A program made the translations under genes and the position numbers. From assembly GCA_030533385.1 (NCBI GenBank), contig JAUNJG010000010.1, forward strand, positions 1-51,497: DNA of 51,497 bases. The letters are read 5' to 3'. This DNA is from Eubacteriales bacterium. GTDB lineage: Bacteria; Bacillota; Clostridia; Lachnospirales; Lachnospiraceae. Shown piece by piece: positions 25,289 through 33,231 of this stretch (position 1 is its first letter; each line of letters begins with the position of its first letter). The notes below the pieces were generated by a model that was not told where the DNA came from, made no database searches, and saw nothing but the letters and a program-made list of their open reading frames with translations.

Positions 25289-26527
25289 CTATTGCTTTGC
25301 TTTCCTCTTCTTCATCAGTACAATCATGTCGTCGAGTGCCTCCTCGATGGTGTGGTAGGAGAACCATTTTCGGAAGAGGAGGGCGTCGATTTCTACAGAG
25401 AGAAACTTTGCCTGGGTTCGCAGCGTATTGTCTTCGATGTGATCAAAGTCCGCTGTCTCCATGGAGCCGCTGACGCGGCAGAAGTTGGCGCAGGCGGCAA
25501 AACCGAGACTTTCCCGGAGAATGTCGAGAGCCAGAGATTCTTTATAGCCGGTGGCCAGCTTGTATTCCAGTTTGGCATCTTTTTCCCAGTATTCAAAGAA
25601 GAATGCAATATAATCGGTATAGAGCAGATTCATCAGTGAAATCAGGTAGGAGAGACAGATTTCCCGCTCCCCCTCCACCTCGAAAGGGCGGAAGGCAGCG
25701 GAGCAGAACTGGCTGATAATGTTGGCAAGAATGAATCCCAAATCGTAGGAGAATGGCGCTCCGAAGGTGTATTCCATGTCGATGACCTTCAGATGGGTGT
25801 CATCGGCGAACAGATTGGAAGTGTGAAAATCCCCGTGAATGAGCGTCTCCGACTTGCTCATGAACAGATGGCGCAGCTTGTATCTTTGAAATGTGATTTC
25901 AGGGTCTTCAAAAAGGCTGCGGCAATATTGTTCATATTCGGGGCCGCAGGATGGGTCAAACGCATCGGAACCGAATATGCCAAGGAAGATACCGTCCTCC
26001 ATGACGTGACGAATCTCCGCATTCATAAAATGAGAGAGGAGGCTGCGAAATTCTTCGGAGCTTAAATAAAACTCAGAAGTGTAAAAGTGGGTGGCAGCCA
26101 GATATTGAGCGCCCTGTCTGGCAAGTTCGGGAAGCCGGTGATTTTGATTCATCTGATAACGAACCAGCTTCAGGTTGGAAACATCTTCCATGATAAAAAT
26201 ATTGTTCTCAAAATCTCCGTGATATAATTTAGGAACGTATTGCGGTACGATTTTGGCGCGAAGCTGCATAATCTCATACTCGTAGCGATTTCGCTTTGGG
26301 GTAATCGGCCTTCCCCGCCTTCTCAGCCGGTCGGTGGACTGTTTGACGATGTAGGAGGAGTGAGCGTCCGCCACGCGGTAGACAAAATTGCAGTAGCCGT
26401 CTCCCTCCACATCTTCGCCCAAATCGCCGTCGCCGATGCTGTTAATCTGCACCGGTTCCTCCAAAGTGATGGAAGGAACGTTTTCTTTGATGTAGGAAAC
26501 CATATTTTCTTTGGTTAAAATAAACAT
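25289..26527 (-). CDS. Methylthioribose-kinase-like phosphotransferase, copy 2
   Basis: A 412-residue kinase of the choline/aminoglycoside phosphotransferase fold, closest by eye to S-methyl-5-thioribose kinase (MtnK). A glycine-rich loop near 31-46, Lys62 in YIVKQS, the MEDVSNLK segment, the catalytic loop LIHGDFHTSN (Asp233) and metal motif VIDMEYTFGAPFSYDLG (Asp250) are all present, so it should be active. MtnK itself normally has DPEF at the last motif. AGGAGGGG precedes the start. It follows the first copy by 15 bases and is the last gene of the pduU-pduV operon. The substrate is unknown; a 5-substituted ribose or a small alcohol is plausible. Confidence 0.82.
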   Translation of the reverse strand: MFILTKENMVSYIKENVPSITLEEPVQINSIGDGDLGEDVEGDGYCNFVYRVADAHSSYIVKQSTDRLRRRGRPITPKRNRYEYEIMQLRAKIVPQYVPKLYHGDFENNIFIMEDVSNLKLVRYQMNQNHRLPELARQGAQYLAATHFYTSEFYLSSEEFRSLLSHFMNAEIRHVMEDGIFLGIFGSDAFDPSCGPEYEQYCRSLFEDPEITFQRYKLRHLFMSKSETLIHGDFHTSNLFADDTHLKVIDMEYTFGAPFSYDLGFILANIISQFCSAAFRPFEVEGEREICLSYLISLMNLLYTDYIAFFFEYWEKDAKLEYKLATGYKESLALDILRESLGFAACANFCRVSGSMETADFDHIEDNTLRTQAKFLSVEIDALLFRKWFSYHTIEEALDDMIVLMKKRKAKQ

Positions 26528-26542
26528 AATGGCAGCCCCCTC

Positions 26543-27790
26543 CTAAAGGTTTTTGATGTTGTCGCAATAAATGTGTTCCACGGTGCGCATATCGCTTAGG
26601 AACTCGTCGATGGACGTGTAGCTCTCCCATTTGACGAGCATCTGTCGGTTGAGGATGATGGAGTAACATTTGGCATTATGGCGCTGAACATAATCCTCGA
26701 TATCGTCATAGTCCGGATAAGGAATCGGGCTGACGATGCGGCCGAGCATGGCGCTGGCAGCAAAGCCTATGAACTCCCGGAGGGTGGTCAGGCAGAAATC
26801 TTCCTGAAGTCCCGGGACATTCTGATAGACGTCCTTGGCATCCTCCCGCCAGTATTGACAAAAATAATGGCAGAACTTATGGTAAGTCTCCCGAATCATG
26901 AACAGACAGTAGTCTTTGAAATTCTTGCGAAGTTGTTCCGAGGCAAAAGGCCGGAACATGGCGGCCGCATACTGGGAGATGAAGTTGGCGAGAAAATATC
27001 CCATATCATAAGAAAAAGGACCGCAGAACGTGTACTCCATGTCAATAATCTTGGCTTCCGTCTGGCTGACAAAAATGTTGGAAGTGTGCAAATCCCCGTG
27101 AATGAGACATTCTCCTTTCGTCATAAATAAATGGCGGAGCTTTTGCCGGGCAAGGCGAACGTCCGGGTCGGCGCAGATGCGCCTGGAAAAAGTCATAAAA
27201 TCCGGGTCGAGGGGGCGTCCCACGGTATCCTCCGGCGTCACGCTGGTGAGGAACATGCCCACATCCATGATTTCCCTCATGGTGGGATTCATAAAGTGAA
27301 CGGACAAATCCCGGAACTCTTTTCCATCAAGATAGTATTCAGAAGTATAAAAATTGTTGGCGGCCATATATCGTCCGACCTGGTCGGCCAGAAGAGGAAA
27401 GGTGACGCCTTTTAAAAGCTGGAACCGACTGATGCGAAGGTGAGAGACGTCCTCCGTGATAAAGATGCGGTTCTCGTCATCGCAGTCATATAAATCGGGA
27501 ATCAAATCCGGGACGATGGCCTTGCGGATTTGCATGGATTCATACTCCAGCTTAAATCGATTCATATCCAGGGTCAAATCAATGTCACGGCGGGGAGTGG
27601 CGGAAGACTGCTTTACGATGAGATGGTATCTGCCGTCAGAGACGCGATATACCATGTTGATGAATCCATCGCCATCTTCCTCGACGGAGCCTTCTCCGAT
27701 GGCGGAGACGGTCACCGGGCCGCCGTCTGTATTAAAGAAATCAAGCCTTGATTTTACATAGTCTGTCACATTTTCTTTCGTTAAGGTCAT
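26543..27790 (-). CDS. Methylthioribose-kinase-like phosphotransferase, copy 1
   Basis: A 415-residue paralogue of the next gene with the same landmarks at the same positions: Lys60 in LIVKQS, TEDVSHLRISR, LIHGDLHTSNIF (Asp233) and IIDMEYTFCGPFSYDMGYFLAN (Asp250). The two differ throughout, so this is an old duplication, not a recent one. The start ATG 27790 (MTLTKEN) matches the sister protein and has GGAGGTG upstream; a longer frame to 27820 lacks support. Placement after pduV makes a microcompartment-linked role likely but unproven. One idea is salvage of 5-deoxyribose derived from the 5'-deoxyadenosine shed by damaged coenzyme B12. Confidence 0.82.
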   Translation of the reverse strand: MTLTKENVTDYVKSRLDFFNTDGGPVTVSAIGEGSVEEDGDGFINMVYRVSDGRYHLIVKQSSATPRRDIDLTLDMNRFKLEYESMQIRKAIVPDLIPDLYDCDDENRIFITEDVSHLRISRFQLLKGVTFPLLADQVGRYMAANNFYTSEYYLDGKEFRDLSVHFMNPTMREIMDVGMFLTSVTPEDTVGRPLDPDFMTFSRRICADPDVRLARQKLRHLFMTKGECLIHGDLHTSNIFVSQTEAKIIDMEYTFCGPFSYDMGYFLANFISQYAAAMFRPFASEQLRKNFKDYCLFMIRETYHKFCHYFCQYWREDAKDVYQNVPGLQEDFCLTTLREFIGFAASAMLGRIVSPIPYPDYDDIEDYVQRHNAKCYSIILNRQMLVKWESYTSIDEFLSDMRTVEHIYCDNIKNL

Positions 27791-27861
27791 CAAGAGCGTC
27801 ACCTCCAGGTAACTTTGCAAAGTGATTTTTGTTTCTAACGTGTCTGTTTGGACACGGTTGT

Positions 27862-28341
27862 CTAATCAAAATAATCGTCCGCATAGCGCCGGGCGTTGTC
27901 TTCTTTGTATTGCTCGATCATCTGATGCAGGCTGGCAAAAAGTTCCTCCACCCCTTCTCCTGTGTAGGAGCTGACAGGAAAAATTTTGGTGCAGCCAGCC
28001 AGTTCCAGGTAGGAGCGGCCCTGCTTTTGGTTGGAATCCTCCCGGTCGATTTTGGTGAGGATGCCGACAACCGGCTTTTGAAATTTGCTGGTCAGTCCGC
28101 CGGAAAACCAGCAGTCCTCGCTGGTGGAATCCTGCACCAGCCCGATGATATCGGCATCGTGGGAGGTGATGGTGAGAGAACCCCAGTAGCCCCGCTGCTG
28201 CATGTACTCTCCCGGTGTGTCGATGAAGTCCCCCACATATTCCACCGTCTGTGTTTTGTCGTATTTGATTTCTTTGTCAATCAACCGCTGGATGAGTGTG
28301 GTTTTTCCGGCGGCGGAAGGTCCGATTAGCATGATTTTCAT
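27862..28341 (-). CDS. pduV: EutP/PduV-family small GTPase
   Basis: A 159-residue P-loop GTPase. It has Walker A GPSAAGKTT (residues about 7-15), a DTPGEY switch II motif, TKIDRE as the base-specificity motif, and SSYTGEGVEEL at the end. PduV is thought to link microcompartments to cytoskeletal movement; EutP may act as an acetate kinase-like enzyme in ethanolamine loci. ATG 28341 is eight bases after GGAGAC; an open extension upstream to 28395 has no ribosome site. It lies between pduU and the kinases. Confidence 0.93.
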   Translation of the reverse strand: MKIMLIGPSAAGKTTLIQRLIDKEIKYDKTQTVEYVGDFIDTPGEYMQQRGYWGSLTITSHDADIIGLVQDSTSEDCWFSGGLTSKFQKPVVGILTKIDREDSNQKQGRSYLELAGCTKIFPVSSYTGEGVEELFASLHQMIEQYKEDNARRYADDYFD

Positions 28342-28444
28342 AACATAGTCTCCAAAAGTAGTCGTATCTTTTGCGGTGTTCCAACAGTTGACCAAAACCT
28401 GGGAGAGAGTGTGCCGGTGACACTGTTCCTCCCCGGAAGGACAA

Positions 28445-28822
28445 TCATGTCTTGGTAATGGTCACGGTGTCAAAGCCCAGCTTATTGTAAAATGTGGTGA
28501 TGACGCTGTTTAAGGCGGCTTCCACGTTGGAGGTGGAGCCGACGATGATGACGGAGCCGGAGAAACGATCTACAAACCCCAGCTTGATGGAGGCAGCTTT
28601 GGTGCAGATGTCTGCGGCGATGATGGTGGCCTCGGATGGGGTGATGGTCAGAATGCCGATGGCGTCATGATAATCATCCGGCAGTCCCAGCTTTTTGTAT
28701 ACAGAAGCTTTTGGGCGGGTGACCATGTGAGCCAGGGTAATCTGCTTGCCGGGAACGTATTCCTGAATCATGCGGGATTTGTCTTCGGCGTTCACTCCGT
28801 TATTTATCATATCTCTTGCCAT
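28445..28822 (-). CDS. pduU: Permuted shell protein PduU/EutS
   Basis: A 125-residue circularly permuted BMC-H protein, whose N-terminal strands form the beta-barrel cap typical of PduU and EutS. Landmarks are [43 protein letters not shown] and [16 protein letters not shown] precedes ATG 28822. It is the first gene of the minus-strand operon; in Salmonella, PduU and PduV interact, and their adjacency here agrees. Confidence 0.95.
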   Translation of the reverse strand: MARDMINNGVNAEDKSRMIQEYVPGKQITLAHMVTRPKASVYKKLGLPDDYHDAIGILTITPSEATIIAADICTKAASIKLGFVDRFSGSVIIVGSTSNVEAALNSVITTFYNKLGFDTVTITKT

Positions 28823-28896
28823 GATGTCTCCTTTCCAAATAAAATAGAAAAGCGGTGTTTCCGCCCTGCTTTATGTTCAAAAAATCTATTATGTAT

Positions 28897-28925
28897 ATTA
28901 TATAAATAAGAAAAAAGAAAGTAAA
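28897..28925 (-). promoter_or_regulatory. Candidate promoter of the pduU-pduV-kinase operon
   Basis: Reading the minus strand, TTTACT (28925-28920), 17 bases, TATAAT (28902-28897) lies about 75 bases before pduU. A GCGG/CCGC mini-hairpin follows in the leader. No shared operator with the pduA region was evident by eye. Confidence 0.55.
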
Positions 28926-29035
28926 TGTAAATTAGTCATAAACGACAAGTATTCTTTTGCGCTTCCTCATGGGCGCAGAGGAATTTTATGGGGGAGAAGT
29001 ATCATATTTTTATAAAAAAGAAAATATAATGTAAG

Positions 29036-29953
29036 ATGAAAAAATTAGGGAAGATAATCATGATGTTAAGCCTCGCCTTTTTGCTTCCGGGAATCTGCAC
29101 CATGCTCATAACCGGAAAGACGGGAGGAAACCAAAGAAAAATGGGGATTACCGTGACGTTAAAAGGAGGAGAAAAAATTGACGGAGAACAGTTTGTTGTA
29201 GGAATGGCCGCCTCGGAATTATCCTATGTCAAGGAGGAGGAAGCGTTAAAGGCATGGATGATTGTCTGTAGGACAAATTTTTTGAAGGCGGTGGGCGACG
29301 GTAAAGCGGTCAAAGAAAAAGAACTTGCCCTGGATTACATTTCCGAGGAGGCGTTGGAAAAAAATAACGGAAGAAAGGCGTGGGTGGAAGTACATAACAA
29401 GCTGGAAAAAGCGTCGGAGGAGACCTTTGGGGAGGTGCTGTATTACGGAAAGGAAAAAATAGACGCCCTCTACCATCCGGTCAGCACGGGAAGAACCGTG
29501 TCTGCGGGAGAGATATACGAGGTGGAAGTGCCGTATCTTGTCAGTGTGGACAGCAGCCAGGATGTGGAATCAGAAGAATACATGAGTATGAAAATCATGA
29601 CTTATGAAGAATGCGCGAAAAAATTAAAAAAAGGGGGGTATCAGGAGACGGCAGACAACTGCAAACAGAACTTAAAGGTGGAAGCACAGACGGCGGGAGG
29701 ATTTGTGCAAAAAGTATCCACCGGGAATCATAGCTGGACGGGGGAAGAATGGAAGAAGTTGTTTTCTTTAAACTCGTCTAATTTCTATCTGGAAGACTAC
29801 GGAGGAAGGCTGCGGATTGTGACGATAGGGAAAGGACACGGCATGGGGATGAGTCTGTATGGAGCCAACGGGCTGGCGGAGAAGGGACTGGCGGGGGAGA
29901 CGATTTTGTCCTACTATTATCCGGGGACAGAGCTAAAAAATGAATTTCCATAG
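29036..29953 (+). CDS. spoIID: Stage II sporulation protein D (SpoIID/LytB)
   Basis: A 305-residue membrane-anchored lytic transglycosylase family protein that degrades septal peptidoglycan during engulfment. It has an N-terminal signal anchor (about 7-26), the catalytic-type Glu61 in VVGMAASELSYVKEEEALKAW, and the C-terminal GHGMGMSLYGANGLAEKGL..ILSYYYPGT signature. The start is uncertain: ATG 29036 gives the typical MKK signal but has a poor ribosome site, while ATG 29060 has AGGGA upstream but loses the charged N-terminus. A SigmaE-like box (TCATATTT at 29002-29009 and ATATAATG near 29024) is possible. It is paired with an M23 protein as spoIID and spoIIQ are in Clostridioides. Confidence 0.88.
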   Translation: MKKLGKIIMMLSLAFLLPGICTMLITGKTGGNQRKMGITVTLKGGEKIDGEQFVVGMAASELSYVKEEEALKAWMIVCRTNFLKAVGDGKAVKEKELALDYISEEALEKNNGRKAWVEVHNKLEKASEETFGEVLYYGKEKIDALYHPVSTGRTVSAGEIYEVEVPYLVSVDSSQDVESEEYMSMKIMTYEECAKKLKKGGYQETADNCKQNLKVEAQTAGGFVQKVSTGNHSWTGEEWKKLFSLNSSNFYLEDYGGRLRIVTIGKGHGMGMSLYGANGLAEKGLAGETILSYYYPGTELKNEFP

Positions 29954-30013
29954 AATACCAGAGAAATGTATATTTTTTTCTATTCTGGCAAAGATATAGC
30001 CAGAGGTGATGAT

Positions 30014-30766
30014 ATGAAAAAACCAAATATTCTTTTAGAAAAGAAATATCTGTCAAGTTTGGTAATTGCAGCTTTTTTAATTTTATCTGTTCTGACTGCC
30101 TACAACATCAGGACAAACCCTGAAAATCCCGAGGAATCCAACACGGAAGTGGAGGAGACCATCGGGGACAGGGAAGGCGTGATTCGCACCGGGGAAGAAG
30201 AGCCGGAAATTAAGGCGGAGGGAGCGCAGGAGCAGGCGGACAGGCAGGAGGAGATCCCGGAAAAAAGTCAGGATGAAGCGCTTACATCAGACAGGGAGAG
30301 CGCGGGAGGAAGAACGTCGCAGCAGGCGGCGAAGCAGGACCATCTTCACTATGATGGGAAAAGAAAGTTATCCTGGCCGGTGCTTGGAAATATCATTCTC
30401 CCATACAGCATGGATACGACGATATATTACGCTACTTTAGATCAGTATGCATGTAATGACGGCGTGTTGATTGGGGCGAAAAAAGGGGAGAAAATCACGG
30501 CGGCGTCCGACGGGCGGGTGGTCAACATTTATGATTCTGATAAATACGGAAAAACCGTGACCATTCTTCTTGGAGATTACTATGAGATGTATTATTCTCA
30601 GTTGGAAAATGTAAAATTTGAGGTGGGAGAGGAAGTCAGAGAGGGAGATGTCATAGGGACGGTGGCGGACCCGACCAGAGCCTTCACCCTGGAAGGTCCC
30701 CATCTTTTTTTAAAGATGACCTGGAAAGGAGAGCCTGTAAATCCGACAGATTATCTGGAAGCGTAG
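30014..30766 (+). CDS. Degenerate M23 peptidase-family protein, SpoIIQ-like
   Basis: A 250-residue protein with one N-terminal membrane anchor (about 15-33), an acidic Glu/Ser-rich linker (about 38-105) and a C-terminal LytM/M23 domain (about 115-245). In place of the zinc motif HxxxD it reads CNDGVLIGA, and the HxH motif is HLF, so zinc binding and endopeptidase activity are probably lost. The ADPTRA and GEPVNPTDYL segments keep the fold. Next to spoIID this fits SpoIIQ, the forespore partner of SpoIIIAH in the feeding channel. GAGGTG precedes ATG 30014. Confidence 0.78.
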   Translation: MKKPNILLEKKYLSSLVIAAFLILSVLTAYNIRTNPENPEESNTEVEETIGDREGVIRTGEEEPEIKAEGAQEQADRQEEIPEKSQDEALTSDRESAGGRTSQQAAKQDHLHYDGKRKLSWPVLGNIILPYSMDTTIYYATLDQYACNDGVLIGAKKGEKITAASDGRVVNIYDSDKYGKTVTILLGDYYEMYYSQLENVKFEVGEEVREGDVIGTVADPTRAFTLEGPHLFLKMTWKGEPVNPTDYLEA

Positions 30767-30767
30767 A

Positions 30768-30796
30768 TTCACAAAGAAGAGAAAAAAGCATATAAT
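30768..30796 (+). promoter_or_regulatory. Promoter of a candidate small RNA
   Basis: TTCACA (30768-30773), 17 bases, TATAAT (30791-30796), immediately after the SpoIIQ-like gene. Confidence 0.65.
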
Positions 30797-30802
30797 ACTA
30801 AG

Positions 30803-30931
30803 AAAGGTGAAAACCTGAAAGATACAGCCGGGTTCATGATACCTTTGCACACAGTCTTTGTTGATTCGGTGACAGTTAATTTACCTACCACATCCGGCTG
30901 ATAAGATAGGGGAAGCCTGCGGGCTTCCCCA
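30803..30931 (+). ncRNA. Candidate structured RNA or leader upstream of the GIY-YIG gene
   Basis: About 130 non-coding bases downstream of a good promoter hold three nested or serial helices. AGGT-GAAA-ACCT (30805-30816) has a GNRA loop. A long-range stem pairs CAGCCGG (30825-30831) with CCGGCTG (30894-30900). A perfect 9-bp hairpin GGGGAAGCC/GGCTTCCCC lies at 30909-30930. The last hairpin lacks a T-run and ends three bases before the AAGGAG of the next gene, so it may be a leader rather than a free sRNA. A 6S-like RNA is possible but I cannot confirm it. Confidence 0.45.
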
Positions 30932-30943
30932 AAAGGAGTACAA

Positions 30944-31201
30944 ATGTGTTATACTTACATAGTGGAATGTCGTGACAAAACCTTTTATACAGGATGGACG
31001 ACAGACCTGAAAAAAAGAGTGAAAGCGCACAACGATAAAAAAGGTGCCAAATATACGAAGAGCCGGACTCCTGTTCGTCTTGTATACTATGAAGAGTACG
31101 AGACGAAGCAGGAGGCCATGAAGAGGGAGTATGCCCTGAAACAATTAAGCCGGAAAGAAAAAGAGGCTTTGATTGGATTTACAGAAGATAAAGATACATG
31201 A
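30944..31201 (+). CDS. GIY-YIG nuclease superfamily protein (UPF0213-like)
   Basis: An 85-residue single-domain protein. The family's two motifs appear as TYIVECRDKTFYTGWT near the N-terminus, followed by the conserved DLKKRVKAHN helix and ..KYTKSRTPVRLVYYEEYETKQEAMKREYALKQLSR. Such small proteins occur widely in bacteria with little known function, presumably DNA-structure nucleases. AAGGAG precedes ATG 30944. Its 3' end overlaps the convergent hemolysin III gene by 23 bases. Confidence 0.9.
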   Translation: MCYTYIVECRDKTFYTGWTTDLKKRVKAHNDKKGAKYTKSRTPVRLVYYEEYETKQEAMKREYALKQLSRKEKEALIGFTEDKDT

Positions 31202-31829
31202 AGATAAAGTGGCAGAAGCTTCCTCCCATTACGAACAGGTGGAAAATCTCATGGCTGCCAAAATTTTTCGGGAGCTTTTGAAAGACAGGAAGCTTCAGTC
31301 CGTATAAAATGCCGCCGACGGTGTATACGATGCCGCCGGATAAGAGCCATCCGAAAGCGCCTGCGGGGAGGGAAGCGAGCAGCGGTTTAAAAACGAGAAC
31401 GCAAATCCAGCCCATGGCGATATACATGAGAGAGCTGACCCAATGAGGACAATTGATAATAAATATTTTTAAGCCGATGCCTCCGATGGCGATGCCCCAC
31501 ACTAAAAAGAGCAGCGGGATACCGGAGCTTCTCGGGAGGGCAAGCAGGCATACCGGCGTGTAGGAGCCGGCAATCAGAACAAAGATCATGGCGTGGTCGA
31601 TGCGGCGGAACAAAAGGTTGACCCTGGTGGAAATATCAAGAGAATGATACAGGCTGCTGGCGCCGTAAAGAAGAATCATGCTGCCGATGAAAACCGCCAT
31701 AGAAAAAACGGCGGCTTCCTGATGGCTCTTAACTGCCTTAAAAAGCAGGGGAAAGGCGCAGATGATGGCGCCTCCCATGGCGATGAGATGAGTGATGGCG
31801 CTTCCCGGGTCCTTTAAACGTGTAGTCAT
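31179..31829 (-). CDS. Hemolysin III / PAQR family membrane protein
   Basis: A 216-residue integral membrane protein with about seven hydrophobic segments. PAQR-type motifs are visible: SSLYHSLD, RRIDHAMIFVLIAGSYTP and SHEIFHLFVMGGSFCHF, with the Ser/His/Asp/His residues that bind zinc in adiponectin-receptor relatives. Physiological function in bacteria is unclear; the haemolytic label is historical. ATG 31829 has AAGGAGGT upstream. A TATAAT on the minus strand near 31930 may belong to its promoter. Confidence 0.92.
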   Translation of the reverse strand: MTTRLKDPGSAITHLIAMGGAIICAFPLLFKAVKSHQEAAVFSMAVFIGSMILLYGASSLYHSLDISTRVNLLFRRIDHAMIFVLIAGSYTPVCLLALPRSSGIPLLFLVWGIAIGGIGLKIFIINCPHWVSSLMYIAMGWICVLVFKPLLASLPAGAFGWLLSGGIVYTVGGILYGLKLPVFQKLPKNFGSHEIFHLFVMGGSFCHFIFMYLYLL

Positions 31830-32024
31830 AAAAAATACCTCCTTCAATCGTTCTTTCCATCCCGTCAGAGAAGATGGAAAGGAATCATCAATACATGCTG
31901 GTCTGTAAAAACATAGAACTGTTTATTAATATTATATGATGTAGTTATGAAAACTATGTGTAGAATGGTTAAATACTAGCATAGAAAAAGAAAGAATGCA
32001 ACCCCCAAAGGAGAGGAAAAATAC

Positions 32025-32840
32025 ATGAGGAAAGAAAAAACAAAGGCGAGAATTGGTCTGGCGCAGATGGACATCCTCTGGGAAGACGTGAAACATAACC
32101 AAAAGAAGGCGGAGGATTTTTTCAGGGAGGCGAAGGAAAAAGACGTGGATTTGCTGATTTTTCCGGAGATGAGCCTGACGGGGTTTTCCATGAATATAAA
32201 AAAGACGACAGCCAACTGGAGAGAGCAGACAGACTTTTTTCTGGAAATGAGCAGGAAATATGAGAGCAGTGTCATTTTTGGCTATCCGGCACCGGGAAAG
32301 ATGGGAGAGGGAAAACCCTGCCACAATCATCTTGCCCTGGCGCAAAGGGGAGTCGTAATAATGGATTATATCAAAATACATCCGTTTTCCTACGGTCAGG
32401 AGGGCGATTTCTTTCAGGGGGGAGAGCAGGTGGTCTGCACTGCCTGGGAGGACACGGTGCTGGGAGGCTTTGTCTGTTATGATTTGAGATTCCCGGAGAT
32501 TTTTCAGATGAGTTCAGCAAGAAGCGAACTTATTGCCGTGATAGCCAACTGGCCGGAGAGCCGGGTTGACCAGTGGGACTGCCTTCTGCGGGCTAGGGCA
32601 ATTGAAAACCAGTGTTATGTGGCCGGCGTCAATCGGGTGGGCGAGGGAGGCGGACTGTTTTATGATGGACATTCGGCCTTGTATGCTCCTGACGGAAGGC
32701 AGATCACGAAAAAAAGCCGGAGAGAAGAACTGCTGATTGGAGACTGTGACTGGGAGGAAGTTCGCAGTCTGAGGGAGACATTTCCGGTAAAAAAAGACAG
32801 AAAAGAACAATTATATACAAAGATGTTCCTTTCTGTTTGA
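32025..32840 (+). CDS. Carbon-nitrogen hydrolase (nitrilase superfamily)
   Basis: A 271-residue cytosolic amidase with a complete Glu-Lys-Cys triad: Glu48 (FPEMSLTG), Lys117 (YIKIHPFS) and Cys151 (GGFVCYDLRFPE). The style resembles omega-amidase/Nit2 or YafV-type enzymes that hydrolyse alpha-ketoglutaramate and similar amides. The exact substrate is not decidable. It stands alone, starts at ATG 32025 after GGAGAGG, and ends before a strong terminator at 32896-32928. Confidence 0.93.
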   Translation: MRKEKTKARIGLAQMDILWEDVKHNQKKAEDFFREAKEKDVDLLIFPEMSLTGFSMNIKKTTANWREQTDFFLEMSRKYESSVIFGYPAPGKMGEGKPCHNHLALAQRGVVIMDYIKIHPFSYGQEGDFFQGGEQVVCTAWEDTVLGGFVCYDLRFPEIFQMSSARSELIAVIANWPESRVDQWDCLLRARAIENQCYVAGVNRVGEGGGLFYDGHSALYAPDGRQITKKSRREELLIGDCDWEEVRSLRETFPVKKDRKEQLYTKMFLSV

Positions 32841-32895
32841 CTTTCTTATCTTACTGTGTTATGTTTTATCAGTAGAACCTGCATAAGAACGGATG

Positions 32896-32928
32896 AAGAG
32901 GGTCCGAAGAAATCGGACTCTTTTTTTT
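32896..32928 (+). terminator. Terminator after the carbon-nitrogen hydrolase gene
   Basis: A stem of AGAG..TCCGA with TCGGACTCT (32913-32921), a small bulge, an AGAAA loop and a run of eight T. Confidence 0.85.
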
Positions 32929-33054
32929 GTTGCAATTAGGAAAAGATGGTGTGGGCAATAGAAAAACGGTGCGCCCGGCGAGGGGGATTGAGGCTGCCGC
33001 TGACAGAATGGCCCGTGAAGAATCACAAGCCCGGCAAATTTTTGTATAAAAGAC

Positions 33055-33083
33055 TTTCTCAAAAATAGGCTTTCCGATATAAT
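33055..33083 (+). promoter_or_regulatory. Candidate promoter of the helicase-amylase pair
   Basis: A -10 TATAAT (33078-33083) stands 17 bases after a weak TTTCTC. The leader to the helicase is about 140 bases and holds a GGAAACGA/TCGTTTTCC hairpin near 33159-33176. A long structured leader is common for cold-inducible helicases, but this is inference. Nothing else is seen in 32929-33231. Confidence 0.5.
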
Positions 33084-33231
33084 ATAGAATAGAATGATAT
33101 AAAAGAAAGCGTACCGCAGTGAAGAAGAATGGATTCCTGAGCATGGAGAAGAGCGGAAGGAAACGATTCGTTTTCCGGTGATAACGTTCTTGTGCCCAAA
33201 CAAAAGCGATTGATTAGAAAGAAGGAAATAT

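Noticed and set aside
31179-31829. Haemolysin toxin
   Set aside because: The hemolysin III name is historical; the motifs are those of PAQR-type membrane proteins.
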